A stretch of 64,000 nucleotides of DNA from Antedon mediterranea (lineage: Eukaryota > Echinodermata > Crinoidea > Comatulida > Antedonidae): assembly GCF_964355755.1 (NCBI RefSeq), contig NC_092675.1, positions 17,623,312 to 17,687,311 on the forward strand. Reading direction: 5' to 3'. This document shows positions 63,798-64,000 of the stretch, one piece after another. The notes beneath the pieces were generated by a model. It did no database searches. It saw only the letters and a list, made by a program, of their open reading frames with translations, and had not been told where the DNA came from. The position numbers and the translations under genes were made by a program. Numbering within the stretch: position 1 is the stretch's first letter; each line of letters opens with the position of its first letter.

Positions 63798-64000
63798 GTA
63801 TTGTCTTTTGAAACTGTATTTATGGTTTTTTTTACCATATTTTCTAATTTTTGTTTTTAACTATTGTATCGATGATGAATAAATTAGACATGTATAAAAG
63901 TGTAAACAATCAATCTTCATTAACAAGTTTAATTATTAGCCTATTAAGAATGGTCCTTTTTCATTGGAGAATGCTTTGTAAGGTGTAGAAAGCTCTCTAG
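63798..64000. other. start of intron 93
   Basis: AT-rich, no acceptor followed by a module before the edge. Confidence 0.5.

Noticed and set aside
7681-63797. Splitting the locus into several genes at domain-family changes (for example before E37 or after E77)
   Set aside because: No stop codon, terminal exon, signal peptide or phase break is visible at those borders; every exon has both splice sites.
1-64000. CRISPR arrays, operons, bacterial terminators or riboswitches
   Set aside because: The DNA is clearly intron-rich eukaryotic. The tandem repeats found have degenerate units and no spacer pattern.

Overview
The window is intron-rich, AT-rich eukaryotic genomic DNA. No bacterial-style gene is present. 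The many AGGCCTA/TAGCCTAG-type palindromic stretches, an abundant TTAAGCTCTGTCTACACTATC-type MITE family, tRNA-derived SINEs and non-LTR retrotransposon debris point to a marine invertebrate deuterostome. An echinoderm is my best guess (inference from memory, not tested).

The window is dominated by one plus-strand gene. It encodes a very large secreted cysteine-rich protein. I trace 94 coding exons from the ATG at 7681 to 63797, numbered E1-E93 plus a 21-nt microexon E27a. They total 14,263 nt, or 4,754 codons plus one base, and the gene runs off the right edge without a stop. After E1 (phase 0 junction) every junction is phase 1, and nearly every exon is one disulfide-rich module, as expected from exon shuffling and tandem exon duplication. 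The order is: signal peptide; 2 thyroglobulin type-1 (TY1); 1 eight-cysteine NPC/GGC module; 4 WAP; 2 TY1; 1 NPC/GGC; 6 WAP; 7 VWC; 1 WAP; 1 VWC; microexon linker; 5 VWC; 4 WAP; 43 antistasin-like domains in 41 exons; 1 WAP; 3 VWC; 1 TY1; 2 VWC; then alternating NPC/GGC and VWC modules, ending with four NPC/GGC modules. Totals: 5 TY1, 16 WAP, 21 VWC (one a half domain), 43 antistasin, 8 NPC/GGC.

The most striking hidden structure is in the antistasin array. From E38 on it has a four-domain higher-order period. A domain with a long N-terminal linker comes first. The next domain usually has a longer C2-C3 loop and a GL instead of a GY motif. Two ordinary domains follow. Ten such units plus the start of an eleventh can be read. 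Other notable points are coordinated loss of disulfide partners in single domains (WAP E17 and E33; antistasin E66), short tandem duplications sitting exactly on splice donors or acceptors (E6, E62, E72, E74), and a pair of 1.35-kb CpG-rich direct repeats with tRNA-like heads in intron 58.

Layout: 1-7633 is non-coding upstream DNA with repeats, a tRNA-Val-like relic and two candidate core promoters. 7634-63797 is the gene. 63798-64000 is the start of the next intron. Introns carry at least 12 MITE copies, a 5'-truncated CR1/jockey-like reverse transcriptase in antisense, and several SINE families. The domain families are associated with protease inhibition (antistasin, WAP, TY1) and growth-factor binding (VWC). 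A secreted multi-inhibitor or matrix/mucus scaffold is the natural inference, but no named orthologue is recognised.
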